Below, in pieces: positions 49,538 through 60,883 of a DNA stretch of 64,000 nt (position 1 is its first letter; each line of letters opens with the position of its first letter). Source of the DNA: Pythium myriotylum. Taxonomy: Eukaryota; Oomycota; Peronosporomycetes; Pythiales; Pythiaceae. Position numbers and translations under genes: made by a program. The notes beneath the pieces are model-generated. The model ran no database searches. It was given only the letters and a program-made list of their open reading frames with translations, and was not told the origin of the DNA. The stretch lies in NCBI GenBank assembly GCA_023091665.1, contig JALJCQ010000011.1, positions 1,736,001-1,800,000 on the forward strand. Reading direction: 5' to 3'.

Positions 49538-51879
49538 ATGGCCGGCCGCAACTACAACCTGCGCGCGTCGCCGGGGCGCCCGCGTGTGGCCGCCACCACG
49601 GCGTCGACGTCGGCGACGAGCACGAGCTTCAGCTCCACGGCCACCGTGAGCTCGAGCTCGTATTCCGACGAGCGCACGCTCACTCCTGCGCCGGTGCAGA
49701 GGACGCTCTACATGGAGGAAGCCGACGACGAGGACGACGAGGAAGAAGAAGAAGAAGAGGAAGAGGAAGTCGTGGAACAGATGCATCACGACGAAGATGA
49801 CGTTGAAGAAGTACAGGAGATGGGAGCGTTCGGACGTGGAGGAGGGCGCGTCGTGGAAGAGGAAGAGGACGAAGATGATGAAGAGACCGAGGATGAGAGT
49901 GACGCTGGGGCTCGCCAGAGAAAGACGCAAACCGTGCGTCGAGAGAGTGCGTTCGGATCTCTGCGAACACGAGCGGCGAACTCCGGTGAGAGGCAGCCAC
50001 CACGCCAGGTCTTGGATCTGTGAACTGATTTAGATTCCTGTGCAGGTTTCTTCACCAAACTGAGTCGCTCTCGCCACGTGCAACAAATCACATCGGCAAT
50101 TCGCGAGCTATGGGTGTGTAAACTTGACGCTTTCATTCCGTGTCGAAAAGCTTGGCTGACACGTTGACACGTAGCAGTTTATTGTGCGAAACTCGTTCAT
50201 GACCTTCAACTTTGTGTGGCTTCTCGTGCCCCTTGGATGCTTTCTTATTGCGATCCTCGTCCCACACTATCTCACGACGGCCATCCGATACGTGGATATC
50301 TTGACATCGTCTTCAAATGGTTACCAAGCAAACCTCGCGTATGAGAAAGGAATGATGCGATCGATAGTCCAGGAAATCGTAGATGTCAAGTTGCTGACAA
50401 TGCAAGAGGAAATCACGTCGCTTCGTAACACCGTCGTTTCTCAAGAACGTGAGGTGGAAGCGCTCCGATTACTTCACGAGTCTCTCCGTCAAGTCCACGA
50501 CGAAACCCAGAAGAAGCTTAGCGTCGTGGACAGCAACAGCATCCTCTCGATCCACATCGAGCACGTCGTGAGCAAGCATGCAGAGACTCTGGTGCGATAC
50601 AGCGTTGACTGACCTACTACCTGCAGTCTGATCTAACCTCGTTGCGTCAAAAGTGGAAACGGTTCCAAGAGAAATCAACTCAAATCGAAGACTCAATCCG
50701 TGCCGCTGCCAATCGACAAGCAGAATTCGTTGAGACGCTTGCACAGCAACAGGACGAACTTCGCGTAAGTGATCTGGATTTAAGATATGAAGTGTGGACG
50801 GTACTGACGACTGCTCCGAACTCCAGGATCTTCGATCAGTTGGTGTATCAACTTCGAAATCCCAGCCCTCTGTGAATACCAAAGTTATGGAGCGAACGCT
50901 GAAGGAAGAGTTGAACAAGTGGAAGACCGCGTTGCAAGAAGAAATGCAAACTACTCTTCAACGAGAAGTCGTCGACATTGAGGATCGAATGCATAAGTCG
51001 CTACTGACAGAGAAGCAGATTCTTGTCGACAGCGTGAAAGCGCTCGGGAACCTTGATGCAGCAAACCCCGCTCTCGTGAAAATGATCGAGTCAGCAGTGG
51101 TGAAGGTGGAGAAGAAGAAAACATCAGGCGCACCAGATTATGCGGCACTAGCAAATGGAGCGGTCGTTGTGCGCTCAGAGAGGTTGGTCGAGGTTCTACA
51201 GACATGCTTTGCTAGTCGCTGACGTCTGATGTGTGTGCCAGTTGCTTATTGGACCGAAGCGGTTTCTCTCCAGTCCAGCTTCTCGGCGACCTATTTGGGC
51301 TGTCAACAGCCGAGCCGCGGTTCACATCTCCGTCGTTCCGCTCCTCGCCTCTGCTCAAGCTCAGTAGCCTTCTCGTTCCGCATGATATTCCGTGGTGGTT
51401 GTCTCGTCACAATGGTCGTCCAGAGACTGCTCTCTCAGTGAGTCACTTTATTTCCAACCTCTCCACGAACAATTCTGATGGCATTGTTGTATCAGGAAAC
51501 CAAGGAAATTGGGAGTTGCTGGGGCCTCGCGGGTCGGTCTGGCCGTCTTACAGTGAAGTTTGCTAGACGAATCTTCGCCGACTCTGTCACGATTGATCAT
51601 ATTCCAGAGGAGATCGCCACCGACTTCTCGACGGCACCACATAACGTACGCGTATACGGTGTGGCGGTCGATCGGTCACGTGAAGTCGTCGAGTTTCTCC
51701 CCTTCGGGAACTTCACGTATGAGCGAAATGGAACGGCATCGCAGACGTTCCGACTCGCTTCCTCCCTCAGCCAACGCATTGCTATTGACGGGGCGACACT
51801 CGAAATCGCATCGAACTACGGCCACCCGGACTACACATGCCTCTACAGGTTTCAGGTCCATGGGACCCCTGCACCGTAG
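49538..51879 (+). CDS. SUN-domain nuclear envelope protein
   Basis: About six to eight exons. The start ATG 49538 gives MAGRNYNLRASPGRPRVAA. The nucleoplasmic part is disordered with a long Glu and Asp run (about 49710-49800) and further acidic patches. One membrane helix near 50200-50270 (FVWLLVPLGCFLIAILVP) is followed by coiled coils (LTMQEEITSLRNTVVSQER, LKEELNKWKTALQEEMQ). The C-terminal SUN domain starts near PDYAALANGAVVVRSE, with later segments RLTVKFARRIFADSVTIDH, VRVYGVAVDRSREVVEF and LEIASNYGHPDYTCLYRF. SUN proteins pair with KASH proteins across the nuclear envelope to connect chromatin to the cytoskeleton. The stop at 51879 is 127 bp from the convergent gene. Confidence 0.9.
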
Positions 51880-52005
51880 AGAATATTCCCGGGATTGTTG
51901 TACCAATACGAATCTTGTGTTCCTTCCAACATGTTCTATTCAATAATTTTTTGCTGTTTCTTGCGGCGTACTAACGTTCGGGGCATCAAACGCGGGGATG
52001 CCTCA

Positions 52006-53847
52006 CTATTCCAACTCGGCATATTCTTCTTCACCACGTCCCTTGACCTTCTTTAGCGTCTCAGTATCGACCTTGTAGACGTTGCCTCCGTTGTAGCCTG
52101 CAAACACCTTCGCAGTAATCTCGACCTGAGCATCGCGAGGAACGAGCTCTTCTGGGATCGGAATGCGCTCCAGGATTTTGATGCCCTGCAGAGTCAAGGC
52201 GAGGGGTGTTAGTACGAGTTCTCACAACTTAGACTCACGAATCACACAATACGTACCGATCCAACAATGGCGTCGTACTTCATGTCACTCATTGACACGA
52301 ACTTGTCAATCTTGGTGATGCCCAGCCAGTGCAGTGCGTCGGGCATGAGTGCCTGGAAGCGAACGTCCTGGATACCAGCGACTTGCTGCGTGCAGTTGAA
52401 GTACTCTTCAGCACGGTCGCCACCCTCCTGACGTTTTCGCAAGTTGTACACGAGATACTTGGTCACCTCACCGAGGGCACGGCCTTCCTTTCGGAAGTAG
52501 ACAATCACGCCAGCGCTGTAGACATCCCACTCAGTACGGGCCAGTGCACCCAGCATCAACATTCCGAGTTATGACGCACCCTCCTTGTTGAGCAGTCTCG
52601 ACGCAAACCTCAATCGCATGGGTGAGGTAGGGACGGCACGTGCAAATGTCCGAGCCGAAGACGTCCGAACCGTTACATTCGTCGTGTACGCGGACAGCGA
52701 GCGTTTTGGTCGGGTCCGAGACGTTCTCGACCTTGCCGAAGATGTAGATCGAGATACTGGAAAATGAGATTGTGAGAAAAGAAACTCCGAGGCACAATAA
52801 GAAGGCCCAACTTACCCGCCAATCGGTGGCAAGAACACCTTGAGATCTGTACGCGTGACCAGCTCTGGGTACATACCGTTCGTTTCCTGGAAAATCTGCT
52901 GACGGAGGTTGGCTTCGGTAGTGTTGAAGCGCTTGGCCACGCCTGGAAGGTACCACACGGGGTCGATCGCAGCCTTCGTGATGACCAGCTGGCCCGACTC
53001 CTTGAGGATCTTGCCGTCTGGCTTCAGGCGACCGACACGCACAGCCTCCTGGATCTCAGGGAGGTCCATGTGGGCCTTGGTCACAGCGATGGTGGGACGG
53101 ATATCGTATCCCTTCTCGAAGTGTTCAGGGAAGGCCTCCAGCACACAGTGGCCGAACGGATCGATCGTCACGATCTAAAGGTGGAGGATAATCAAATGAA
53201 TGAGTTGGCTGATCTGCCAAGACTTTGCGCAGAGACTCTACCTTTTCAGGGTCCGCCCACGTCGGGTGCGGGCCGATCTTGGCCGCTGGCGTCGTCTGCG
53301 CCAAGTTTGGCAGCGAGCTCTTGTCAAGAGCTCCAGAGGCGATCTGTGGGGGAAACAAACCTATAAGGGGCTAGCCGTGGCACACTTCGTCCGTCATCAC
53401 CACGTACAGCGAGGCCGCGGTAGACGCAGTAGGATCCGCCGTGGGCGCCGATTGCATTACGGTACTTGTGGTAGCGGTTCGTGCCGATGATGGGGCCACG
53501 CACGTCCGGTTCCTTGGCGCCCCACTGCAAGAGCAGCAGCATAGTCCAACGACAGACAGTCAGTTAGTCATAGTTCGCCTCGTCTCGCGGTCGGCAGCTC
53601 CCACTCACGCGAATGCGGACAGGGTCGACGCCAAACTGCTCGGCGTGGGACGTGAGCGACACGTAGAACATGTTGGGGTCGAACTCGTCCTTCTGCTCGA
53701 TCTCCTTGACGCTCTCGGCTAGCACCCAGCAGCACCACGCTCGTCACTCCACGGCGAACACGAGAGAAGAAAAGGCGCATCGTCTACCATACCATCGATG
53801 GACTTCTTGCGCTTGCCCAGCGTCTCGACCTTGCGCATGGACGCCAT
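52006..53847 (-). CDS. GTP cyclohydrolase II-like protein, URC1 type
   Basis: Eight or so exons. The start at 53847 gives MASMRKVETLGKRKKSIDG. An N-terminal domain (PIIGTNRYHKYRNAIGAHG, VTIDPFGHCVLEAFPEHF, AVTKAHMDLPEIQEAV) matches the special N-terminal region of fungal URC1-like proteins, and the GTP cyclohydrolase II domain follows. The zinc motif CX10CXC is intact in HDECNGSDVFGSDICTC, and RKEGRALGEVTKYLVYN is the GTP-binding segment. In the yeast Lachancea, URC1 is needed for uracil catabolism rather than riboflavin synthesis. By family I infer a role in pyrimidine breakdown here. All exon joins keep frame. The end is GEEEYAELE. Confidence 0.85.
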
Positions 53848-54364
53848 GGAGTCTTGAGGGGCAGGAGGGGAGGGGTGGAGATCGGGCGGGGGGAGGGGCG
53901 ACGACGGACGCTTGACGGACGCGAGGCAAAACGCCAAATGAGCGAGCGCCTCTTGGAGCCGCCGTTACACCGCCACGTGAATGCGAATGCGAAGGGGGGG
54001 GAAGGAGGAGGAGGGAGGGGCCCTGCATTCAGCCGGAGCTCCTCGCAATCTTGAAGTTCTCAGGGCCCCGTGACGATAAAAGATCACGGATGAGAGGACC
54101 GCGTTCTTACGGAAGCGAAGAGAACGGAACGCGTATTTACGAAGTTATCCTTTGGGTTTTTACATCCCGCTTCCCATTGGCCAATATGCAAGATCTTTTT
54201 AGTGCCAATCCAGACAGTTCCCTTTCGTACTTTGTGCAGACGATACAGTTCGGCTTTTGAACTTTCAAAGCGTGAGGGCTGGACTCCAAATGCCTTGGTT
54301 TGAAATCCGAAAAGGGCCATCTCCCGAGCGGGCGCCAGTCTCCGATCTCTCTCTCTCTTCCGCC

Positions 54365-55697
54365 ATGACGACGCGCGCGAACAACGAGAACGACCTGCCC
54401 ATCGAGGTCACGAACCCGCGGCCGCTCAAGGTCAGTCGCGTCTCGTACAAGCCGCTCCATGAGAGCGCGCGCGCCGTCGAGCCGCGGCCGCGCGGCCTCA
54501 AGCCGCTCTCCATGAACACGCTCGCGTCGAGCGCCAACGTCCACGCCAATGTGCCGCCGCGTCGCACGGTGCTCGGAGATGTCACCAATAAGATCAGCAT
54601 CAAGAAGGCCTCGACCACGGCCGTGCAGCAGAAGAAGACGACCTTCGTGCCCACCAAGGTCGCCAAGCGCTCCTACACGGGACGCGAGATCGTCACGGCC
54701 ACGCCGGTCGCCAACACCTTAGGCAGCCTTGAGCTGGGCGACAAGGCCACGCCGCTGATTGAGACGATTAAGGAAGAGGAGCCCCCTGTCGTCTCGCACG
54801 ATATCGACTCGGAGGACAAGAATGACGCCACGGCCTGCTGGCAGTACGCTGAGGACCTCACCAAGTACCACTTGGAGACAGAGAAAAAGCGCATGCCCAG
54901 CCCGTCTTACATGGCACGCCAGTCGGATGTCAACTCCAAGATGCGCGCGATTCTCATCGACTGGCTCGTTGACGTCCACGGCAAGTACAACTTGAATCCG
55001 CAGACACTCCATATCGCGATCCATCTCATTGACCGCCATTTGGAGAAGAACTTGACGGTCCCACGCCAGCGCCTCCAACTGGTTGGCATTACTGCGCTCT
55101 TTCTCGCGTCGAAGTATGAGGAGATCTATCCGCCTGAGGCCAGTGACTTCGTTAAGATCACGGACAATGCGTACACGCGCGATGAGCTGTTCGCTATGGA
55201 AGTGGATCTCCTTACGAGTGTCGGCTACCGCGTGACTTTCCCCACCGCCTACCAGTTCATGAAGCGTTTCCTCAAGGCCTCCCGCACGTGCGATGATCGT
55301 GTCGAACATTTTGCCCACTTTGTCATCGATCGCAGCCTCCAAGAGTACAAGCTTATCAAGTACGCCCCGTCTCGCATTGCCGCAGCTGCTGTTCATATTG
55401 CTCGAACCCAAATGAGCGATCTACCCGCCTGGGTGAGTAGCCAGTCATCTGACTGGACTTCGGAGCAGGAACTGACATGATTTTGTTGTTGTGATTCAGA
55501 GCCCTACCATGGAGTACCATTCGTCGTACTCGGAGTCGAGTCTGCATGATTGTATTGAAGACTTGAAGGAGATACTGTGGAATGCTCAGCATGGAATTGG
55601 CAAAACGAGCAAGCTGTCCGCCGTGCGCCGCAAGTTTGAAAAGGAGCGCTTCATGGGCGTGGCCTCACACCCGTTGGTCTTCGACGATTCGCTTTAA
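54365..55697 (+). CDS. Mitotic cyclin (A/B type)
   Basis: Two exons, joined near 55432-55500, about 420 residues. The start ATG 54365 gives MTTRANNENDLPIEVTN. A destruction box is present as RTVLGDVTN (pattern RxxLxxxxN) near residue 63, so the protein should be removed by the anaphase-promoting complex. Two cyclin folds follow: MRAILIDWLVDVHGKYNL, LQLVGITALFLASKYEEIY, then VGYRVTFPTAYQFMKRFL and YAPSRIAAAAVHIAR. The MRAILIDWLVDVH motif is typical of cyclins A and B that activate CDK1 at entry into mitosis. The upstream gap holds an inverted CCAAT pair (CCATTGGCCAAT, about 54174-54183). The end FDDSL at 55697 faces the convergent HGH1 gene. Confidence 0.92.
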
Positions 55698-55897
55698 GTT
55701 ATTGTTACGTGTATCGGTCGAGCACAAGCTGCGAGAACCGACTAGTCGAAGTGACGCCAGCGATGTGAAGACGACGCCCGTTGTATCTATACTTCCGCCC
55801 TTGAAAGATGTGAGAACGTACCAAAGTGTACCACGAGTTCTACTCCCCATCCTTAGAACCACTTTGCTCCTCGAATGATGTACAGCGAGAAGCCTGA

Positions 55898-55932
55898 AGT
55901 AGTAGTAGTAGCAGTAGTAGTAGTAGTAGTAG
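55898..55932. repeat. AGT trinucleotide microsatellite
   Basis: About eleven AGT units with one variant unit (GCA) lie between the convergent ends of the cyclin and HGH1 genes. Confidence 0.8.
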
Positions 55933-56022
55933 AAGTAAGAATAATATCCAAGCACTACGATCTTGGCACTGATTGACAACGCGGAACTGATAGAGATGTC
56001 TATTTGGGTGTGTGAAGCAAAT

Positions 56023-57384
56023 CTAGTCAACGTCTGGGTGATCATCGTCATCTTCCTCATCACTGCTGACGTCCAGGTTCATAATCTCCATGAGCAACGA
56101 AGCCGCCATATCATCTGAAACTTCTTCCTCGACGACCTCTTTTGGTTCGGCCAATTCGCTTGGCAATGGCTTGCCGATAACGACGCTCTCAGTCGGCAGT
56201 GGTTTGCTCTCCTTCTGGACGACGACTGGCTCCGAATTGGCATTTTTTTCTTCTTTGTTCTCACTGGGCGATTCTTTTGCTTCTGCCACGGGCTTGTCGT
56301 CGCTAAACGCTTCGGTACGAATTTTGTCCCAGTCGGGCTCCTCGCCCTCTTCATCTCGGATCAAGAAATCAACGAGCTTATAAATCTGGTCTCCAATCTC
56401 ATCATCAGTCTCAGCGAGGTGGGCATCGCGCACGATGGGGTAAACTTTCTTCTTGCGAAGGTCGTTGCGGCCATTTCGACTCGTGCAAAGGAGTAGAAGG
56501 GAGTCGATACAAGCCAGACGGACGTCGCGATCGTGCTCACGTTTCTTCTTCTCTCCGAGCTTGTACACTTCGGGGTGCATGCCAATCTTCTCTTCCGGAT
56601 CTAGAGGCTCAGGTCCTGCGAGCAAATAGAGCAGCTTGGATGGCACATCGAGCTGGTCATAGATGAAGAAGTGGTTGTCGGTGTCAAAACACAAATTCTT
56701 CACGAGGGATGAAATGCCGCGGCGACGAATGACGTTGGGCGATCGCAGTTGTGGCAGCAGCAAGTGGATCAACGCCTTACCGTTGCGCATCTTGAGGACA
56801 AACGCGCGCCCTTCTTCGAGCTGGCAGATGTTGGCGAGGATGATCGCGACATACTGGAACTCGTCGTCCCAGCGAGGCTCCTTCGTGTCTGGGTCCACGC
56901 CGTCAGGCTCGGGCTCGTTCTCGAGGAAGGCGTTTGTGAGCGTACGGATCTTCTTCTCGCGGTATGCGACGATCGCGTGGCTCGTCTGCGCGTCAGCGCC
57001 GATGAGTGCGCGTGCACCGGCCTCCGTCGTGGTGATGTTGGCAAGCAGCATCATCGAGAGGTTCTTGAGACGCCAGTCGTCGTCCTCGAGCTGCGTCATG
57101 ACGCGGTTCAGGAGATCGAACTTGAGCGTGCGCTCGCAGGCCTCCGGGTTGGCGGCCGTGAGGTTGATGAGCGCCTTGATGGCGTCCTCGGCGATGGGGC
57201 GCAGGTCCGAGACGACGCGGCAGAGCCCTTGGATCACGTCGTTCTTCTGGAGGTGCAGGAGCTGATAGGTTGACTGGTCCGAGGCCGTGAGGTTGACGAG
57301 CATGCTCGCGGACGACTTGCGCAGCTCCGCGCGCTGGTGCGAGAGGAACGAGACGAGGTCCTCGAGCGTCTGCGTGTCCGCCAT
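56023..57384 (-). CDS. HGH1 homologue (armadillo-type chaperone adaptor)
   Basis: A single-exon gene of 453 residues starting at 57384 (MADTQTLEDLVSFLSHQRA). The armadillo-like helical repeats run through ELRKSSASMLVNLTASDQ, AIKALINLTAANPEACER, RLKNLSMMLLANITTTEAG, WDDEFQYVAIILANICQLE and VIRRRGISSLVKNLCFDTD. Conserved end segments are YLLAGPEPLDPEEKIGMH and RLACIDSLLLLCTSRNGR. The C-terminal 110 residues are acidic and disordered. In yeast, HGH1 works with TRiC and Hsp90 in folding translation elongation factor 2. Length and repeats agree over the full family domain. It is divergent from the SET-domain gene, with 180 bp between starts. Confidence 0.92.
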   Translation of the reverse strand: MADTQTLEDLVSFLSHQRAELRKSSASMLVNLTASDQSTYQLLHLQKNDVIQGLCRVVSDLRPIAEDAIKALINLTAANPEACERTLKFDLLNRVMTQLEDDDWRLKNLSMMLLANITTTEAGARALIGADAQTSHAIVAYREKKIRTLTNAFLENEPEPDGVDPDTKEPRWDDEFQYVAIILANICQLEEGRAFVLKMRNGKALIHLLLPQLRSPNVIRRRGISSLVKNLCFDTDNHFFIYDQLDVPSKLLYLLAGPEPLDPEEKIGMHPEVYKLGEKKKREHDRDVRLACIDSLLLLCTSRNGRNDLRKKKVYPIVRDAHLAETDDEIGDQIYKLVDFLIRDEEGEEPDWDKIRTEAFSDDKPVAEAKESPSENKEEKNANSEPVVVQKESKPLPTESVVIGKPLPSELAEPKEVVEEEVSDDMAASLLMEIMNLDVSSDEEDDDDHPDVD

Positions 57385-57564
57385 GGTCGCGCCGAATTCC
57401 TTGGTGACGAATGTGCCTCGATTGGTGGTCACTCGCTGGAAGTGGGTTCGTTCCAGAACTCTGTGTCCGTAACTAACGTGGTGAAAACCATAAGTAACAG
57501 CTCTTCACAAGCAAGAGATGATTGGGTGAAACCCGCGACCACGTCAACTTGGTCCGGATCAGCA

Positions 57565-59041
57565 ATGATGCGGCCACCGGCGACGCTGCTGCGCGCCGTG
57601 CAGGAGGGCGTGCGCCGCGTGCCCGGCTCGTTCGTGGCCCCGTCCATCGAGGCGGCCGTGCTGCCTGGCATGGGCGTCGGCGTCGTCGCGAAAGAGCGCG
57701 TTCCGAAGGACACACTCGTCTTCCAGGCGACCCAAGACGCCTGGTATCCGTTCTCGGCCGAGCACGCCTTGCGGGAAGCACAACAGAAAGCGTCCGGCTT
57801 TGTCAAGCAATTGGACGCGCTGCTCGCGATGACCTCGCTCGGCGACAGCTCGTCGTTCCTGCCGAATGCTCTGATGCTGGGCACGCACTTGGCCGTCTCG
57901 ATTGGAAATGCTGCGGAAGAGTCGGCTCAGTTGTCAGACACGTACCTCCAGTCGCTACCGGAGCATGTTGATTTGCCGTTCTATTGGGACGCCCACCAGT
58001 TTGAGGCACTAGACGCTTGCCGCGAAGTGAGGCAGTCGATTCAGCAAAGGTGGGGGTTGTGATCCAAAGCGTTTTCGTTCTGAATAGCCTAACCGAGGTG
58101 ATGTAACGCAGCGCCCAACTCTACTTCAAGCTCTACCAGCACCTCTTCGGGACTGATAATCAATTTGTGCCGCCTGAAAAGTTCTTTTGGGCTATTTCAG
58201 TGCTAATGTCGCGCGCTACGTCGGGCAAGAACCAGCCATTCACACTTATCCCATTTTTTGACTGGTTTAATCACGCTGATAACGGGTACGACGCTTGACG
58301 TGTTGATGTGGAGACTGCATTGCAGACAAGATTCTACTGGCACCGTAGGGATGAGTGCGTGCAAGAATATGACCCACAGAAAGGCTTTCTCATTCATACG
58401 ACGCGAGAATATGCTCCCGGAGAACAGCTCTTTATCAACTACGGCTCGCACGGAAACACACGTCTGTTGCGGAACTACGGATTTACTGTCTCTGACAACC
58501 CCTACGATACAGTGACGCTCGGCCTGCCAAAAGAATTGCAAGCGCTCGATGAGTTCGATTCGGCTAGTGCTGACAAAGCTATCCTTCTTCGAGCCTCTGG
58601 GATTCCCACGACCAATCGAACAGTCACATTCACAGCGTCCGGTAAGCTCAGTGCAGGTTCTTACCAGTGGCTTCAGCTGCGGCTTGCTAGTCTGGAAGAG
58701 TTCGCGACTATGGTTCAGCACGCCTCGCATTCAGGTACCGACAACTCAGGGCTAGTTGCTCCCGAGTCACTCGCTGCGAAAATCCAGAGCCACGTTCGAG
58801 AGATCAGTGATGCTCGTCTTAGGCTGCACAGGGACTCGATACAGGTACGCTGGCAGTTCTTGCTTCGTGTTCAATGAGCAACACACTCAGTCTTTCGATG
58901 TTCTAGCACGATGAGGAGTTTTTAGCATCCAACTCTGACGCAATGGCAACATGGCTACGGGCAGCGATACACGTTCGCCTGAGCGAAAAGCAGATTCTCA
59001 CTAGAGCCAAGGACGCAAATCAACACTTGCGCCAGGAGTAA
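57565..59041 (+). CDS. SET-domain protein methyltransferase (LSMT/SETD3 group)
   Basis: The start ATG 57565 gives MMRPPATLLRAVQEGVRRV, perhaps a targeting peptide. SET segments: AAVLPGMGVGVVAKERVPK, PFTLIPFFDWFNHADNG (the NH motif), then GEQLFINYGSHGNTRLLRN. The later part (LLRASGIPTTNRTVTF and helices) is the Rubisco-LSMT-type substrate-binding domain. These enzymes methylate lysine or histidine on proteins. Introns are near 58051-58108 and 58855-58907. In the middle, TGA 58296-58298 lies in frame. It would be removed by a 45-bp intron (58287-58331, GTACG...ACAAG) or it is a real nonsense mutation. The more usual-looking acceptor five bases earlier breaks the frame. The end is HLRQE at 59041. 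Confidence 0.8.
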
Positions 59042-59284
59042 ACACCTACGTGCCATCAGCACGATTATGCTGGCATCAGTATCGTCGACGAAACTTCTCA
59101 ACATGATGATGACTGCATTGGAACCTCCAGCTCAATCAATCTATTCAGTTTGGATAAATGTAACGTGATATCTTCTATAAACTATACAGATATATCATGC
59201 AGAGTTTGAGTATTGGCCAATCCAGACGTAAACGTGATCACTGCTCGTTGAGCGTGATCAGTTGCCTGTTCCACTTGCTCCCCC

Positions 59285-60586
59285 TCACACCGAATGCCGC
59301 CGAGAGTCCTCACCTCGATCCAGAACCGAGGCTGTGTGGGGGGAGAAACGACCGCGCACAGCGTGGCTCTGCCGTAACCGGTGAAGCGTCGAGGTCCCGC
59401 CAGGTCCTGCCTCGAGCAGCTGTGCACCATGCTCAACGAGCAGCTCCACTTGTGCGATGATGTAGTCGTCCTCTTCTGCGAGATCCAGTTGTAAGAGGGC
59501 GTCTAGCGGTGAATCGCCCCTCAAATTGCGCGCGTTCGGATCGGCGCCGGTTTCCAGGAGAAGCGAGACGACGGGAGTATACTCGGTACCGATTGCGTGG
59601 TGCAGCGCTGTAGATTGGTCGTGATCTCTAATCTCGAAGTCGGCACCGTGGCTGATCAAGACGCGAGTAACAGCTTCGGCTGCGTCGGCACTTACGAGTC
59701 CGCGTTCGCCGCTGCCCTGCCATGCGACCATCATCAGCGCTGTCTCGCCACGCGAGTTCTGCGCGTCGATGTCAGCAAAACCCTCGTTAAAGTACAGAGA
59801 AACGAGGTTTGTGTGACCTTCTTCAGCGGCTGCATGAAGTGGGTTGAAGTCGCCGGAATGGTTTCCCCAGTCGACTCCGTGCTTCAGTAGCGCTGATGCT
59901 GCATCAATATTCCCGAGGTAGGATGAATGGATGAGAAGACTCGCGCCGACAACAAATGCACCGTTTCGAACTAGAGTCGACACACTGGCCTCATTGCCTG
60001 TCGATGCGCATGAAGCAAGTGGGTGGTCTCGACCATGGTCCGCGACTGGATTGACGTGCGCGCCGTGGGCCAGCAGCAACTCGATCATTTCCGGATGGCT
60101 CCGCTCCACTGCGACACTGAGCATTTCATTGAGCACTTGCTGTTGGGAATGCGCCTCCAGTCGGTCCATGAACGCCTGGGAGCTCAAGAGCGTTTCGACA
60201 ATGTCGAGTTGATTCTCGTCCGCGGCGAGCGCGCCCGTGAAGGGCAGCAGCGCCGCGAGCGTCTCTCCGAACGTCTCGATCTGCTCGGGCGCGTAGAACC
60301 ACTCGACCACATGGTTGAGTCCTCTCGCGATCGCCGTCGTGAAGATGAAGGTCCGCTCGTGGCTTCCCGGGAGCTGCCGCTGGTCGTGGGGTGCGACGGT
60401 GAAGTACCACGGGTCCGCGGGGCCGTCGCCAAAGATGTTGAGCGTGGGCACGCGGCCGCGGAAGAAGGCGTTGACGCGGTCGACGTCGGCGGCCACGTGG
60501 GGCTGCGCGAAGTAGGCGGCGATGGCGCGCAGGTCGCCGGTGGCCGCGGCGGCCTCGTGGAACGCGTCGCGCGAGACTGCAGCCAT
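59285..60586 (-). CDS. Ankyrin-repeat protein
   Basis: Single exon, 433 residues, starting at 60586 (MAAVSRDAFHEAAAATGDL). After about 120 residues without repeats, six to eight ankyrin repeats follow: SHPEMIELLLAHGAHVNPV, FNPLHAAAEEGHTNLVSLY, NSRGETALMMVAWQGSGE, AVTRVLISHGADFEIRDHD, STALHHAIGTEYTPVVSLL and NLRGDSPLDALLQLDLAEE. There is no enzymatic domain, so it is presumably a protein-interaction scaffold. The last 40 residues (AVRGRFSPHTASVLDRG) leave the repeat pattern. Ankyrin-repeat proteins are very numerous in oomycetes, so no specific role can be given. The start is about 300 bp from the AP-3 gene start on the other strand. Confidence 0.85.
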   Translation of the reverse strand: MAAVSRDAFHEAAAATGDLRAIAAYFAQPHVAADVDRVNAFFRGRVPTLNIFGDGPADPWYFTVAPHDQRQLPGSHERTFIFTTAIARGLNHVVEWFYAPEQIETFGETLAALLPFTGALAADENQLDIVETLLSSQAFMDRLEAHSQQQVLNEMLSVAVERSHPEMIELLLAHGAHVNPVADHGRDHPLASCASTGNEASVSTLVRNGAFVVGASLLIHSSYLGNIDAASALLKHGVDWGNHSGDFNPLHAAAEEGHTNLVSLYFNEGFADIDAQNSRGETALMMVAWQGSGERGLVSADAAEAVTRVLISHGADFEIRDHDQSTALHHAIGTEYTPVVSLLLETGADPNARNLRGDSPLDALLQLDLAEEDDYIIAQVELLVEHGAQLLEAGPGGTSTLHRLRQSHAVRGRFSPHTASVLDRGEDSRRHSV

Positions 60587-60883
60587 CCCGCTCAAGGGCC
60601 AGCGCGAACGCGAGTTGTCCCTCTCGCGTGCCCATCATGGCGTTGTGGCGGTCGCATCTCAGAAATTTATATGAGTTGCCGCGTCTGAGTCTGAGGAAAA
60701 GATACTTTCTTTACGTCGGACCAGTTTTGTAAATTACCGGTAGATTGAAAGACTCGAAATTTAGAGAATTCCAAACCTGATAGGGATGGAAATATGCAGC
60801 ATGGAAGTTTTCCAGCGAAGTGTGACCGTCGTTCGACACGAGCGGATCAACCGGAAAGCGCGGAAAGATCGACGCGCGCGAAG

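Noticed and set aside
49538..50003. Glu-rich stretch near 49710-49800 considered as a separate acidic protein or an expanded repeat artefact.
   Set aside because: It is in frame with the SUN-domain gene and such acidic nucleoplasmic tails are plausible for that family.
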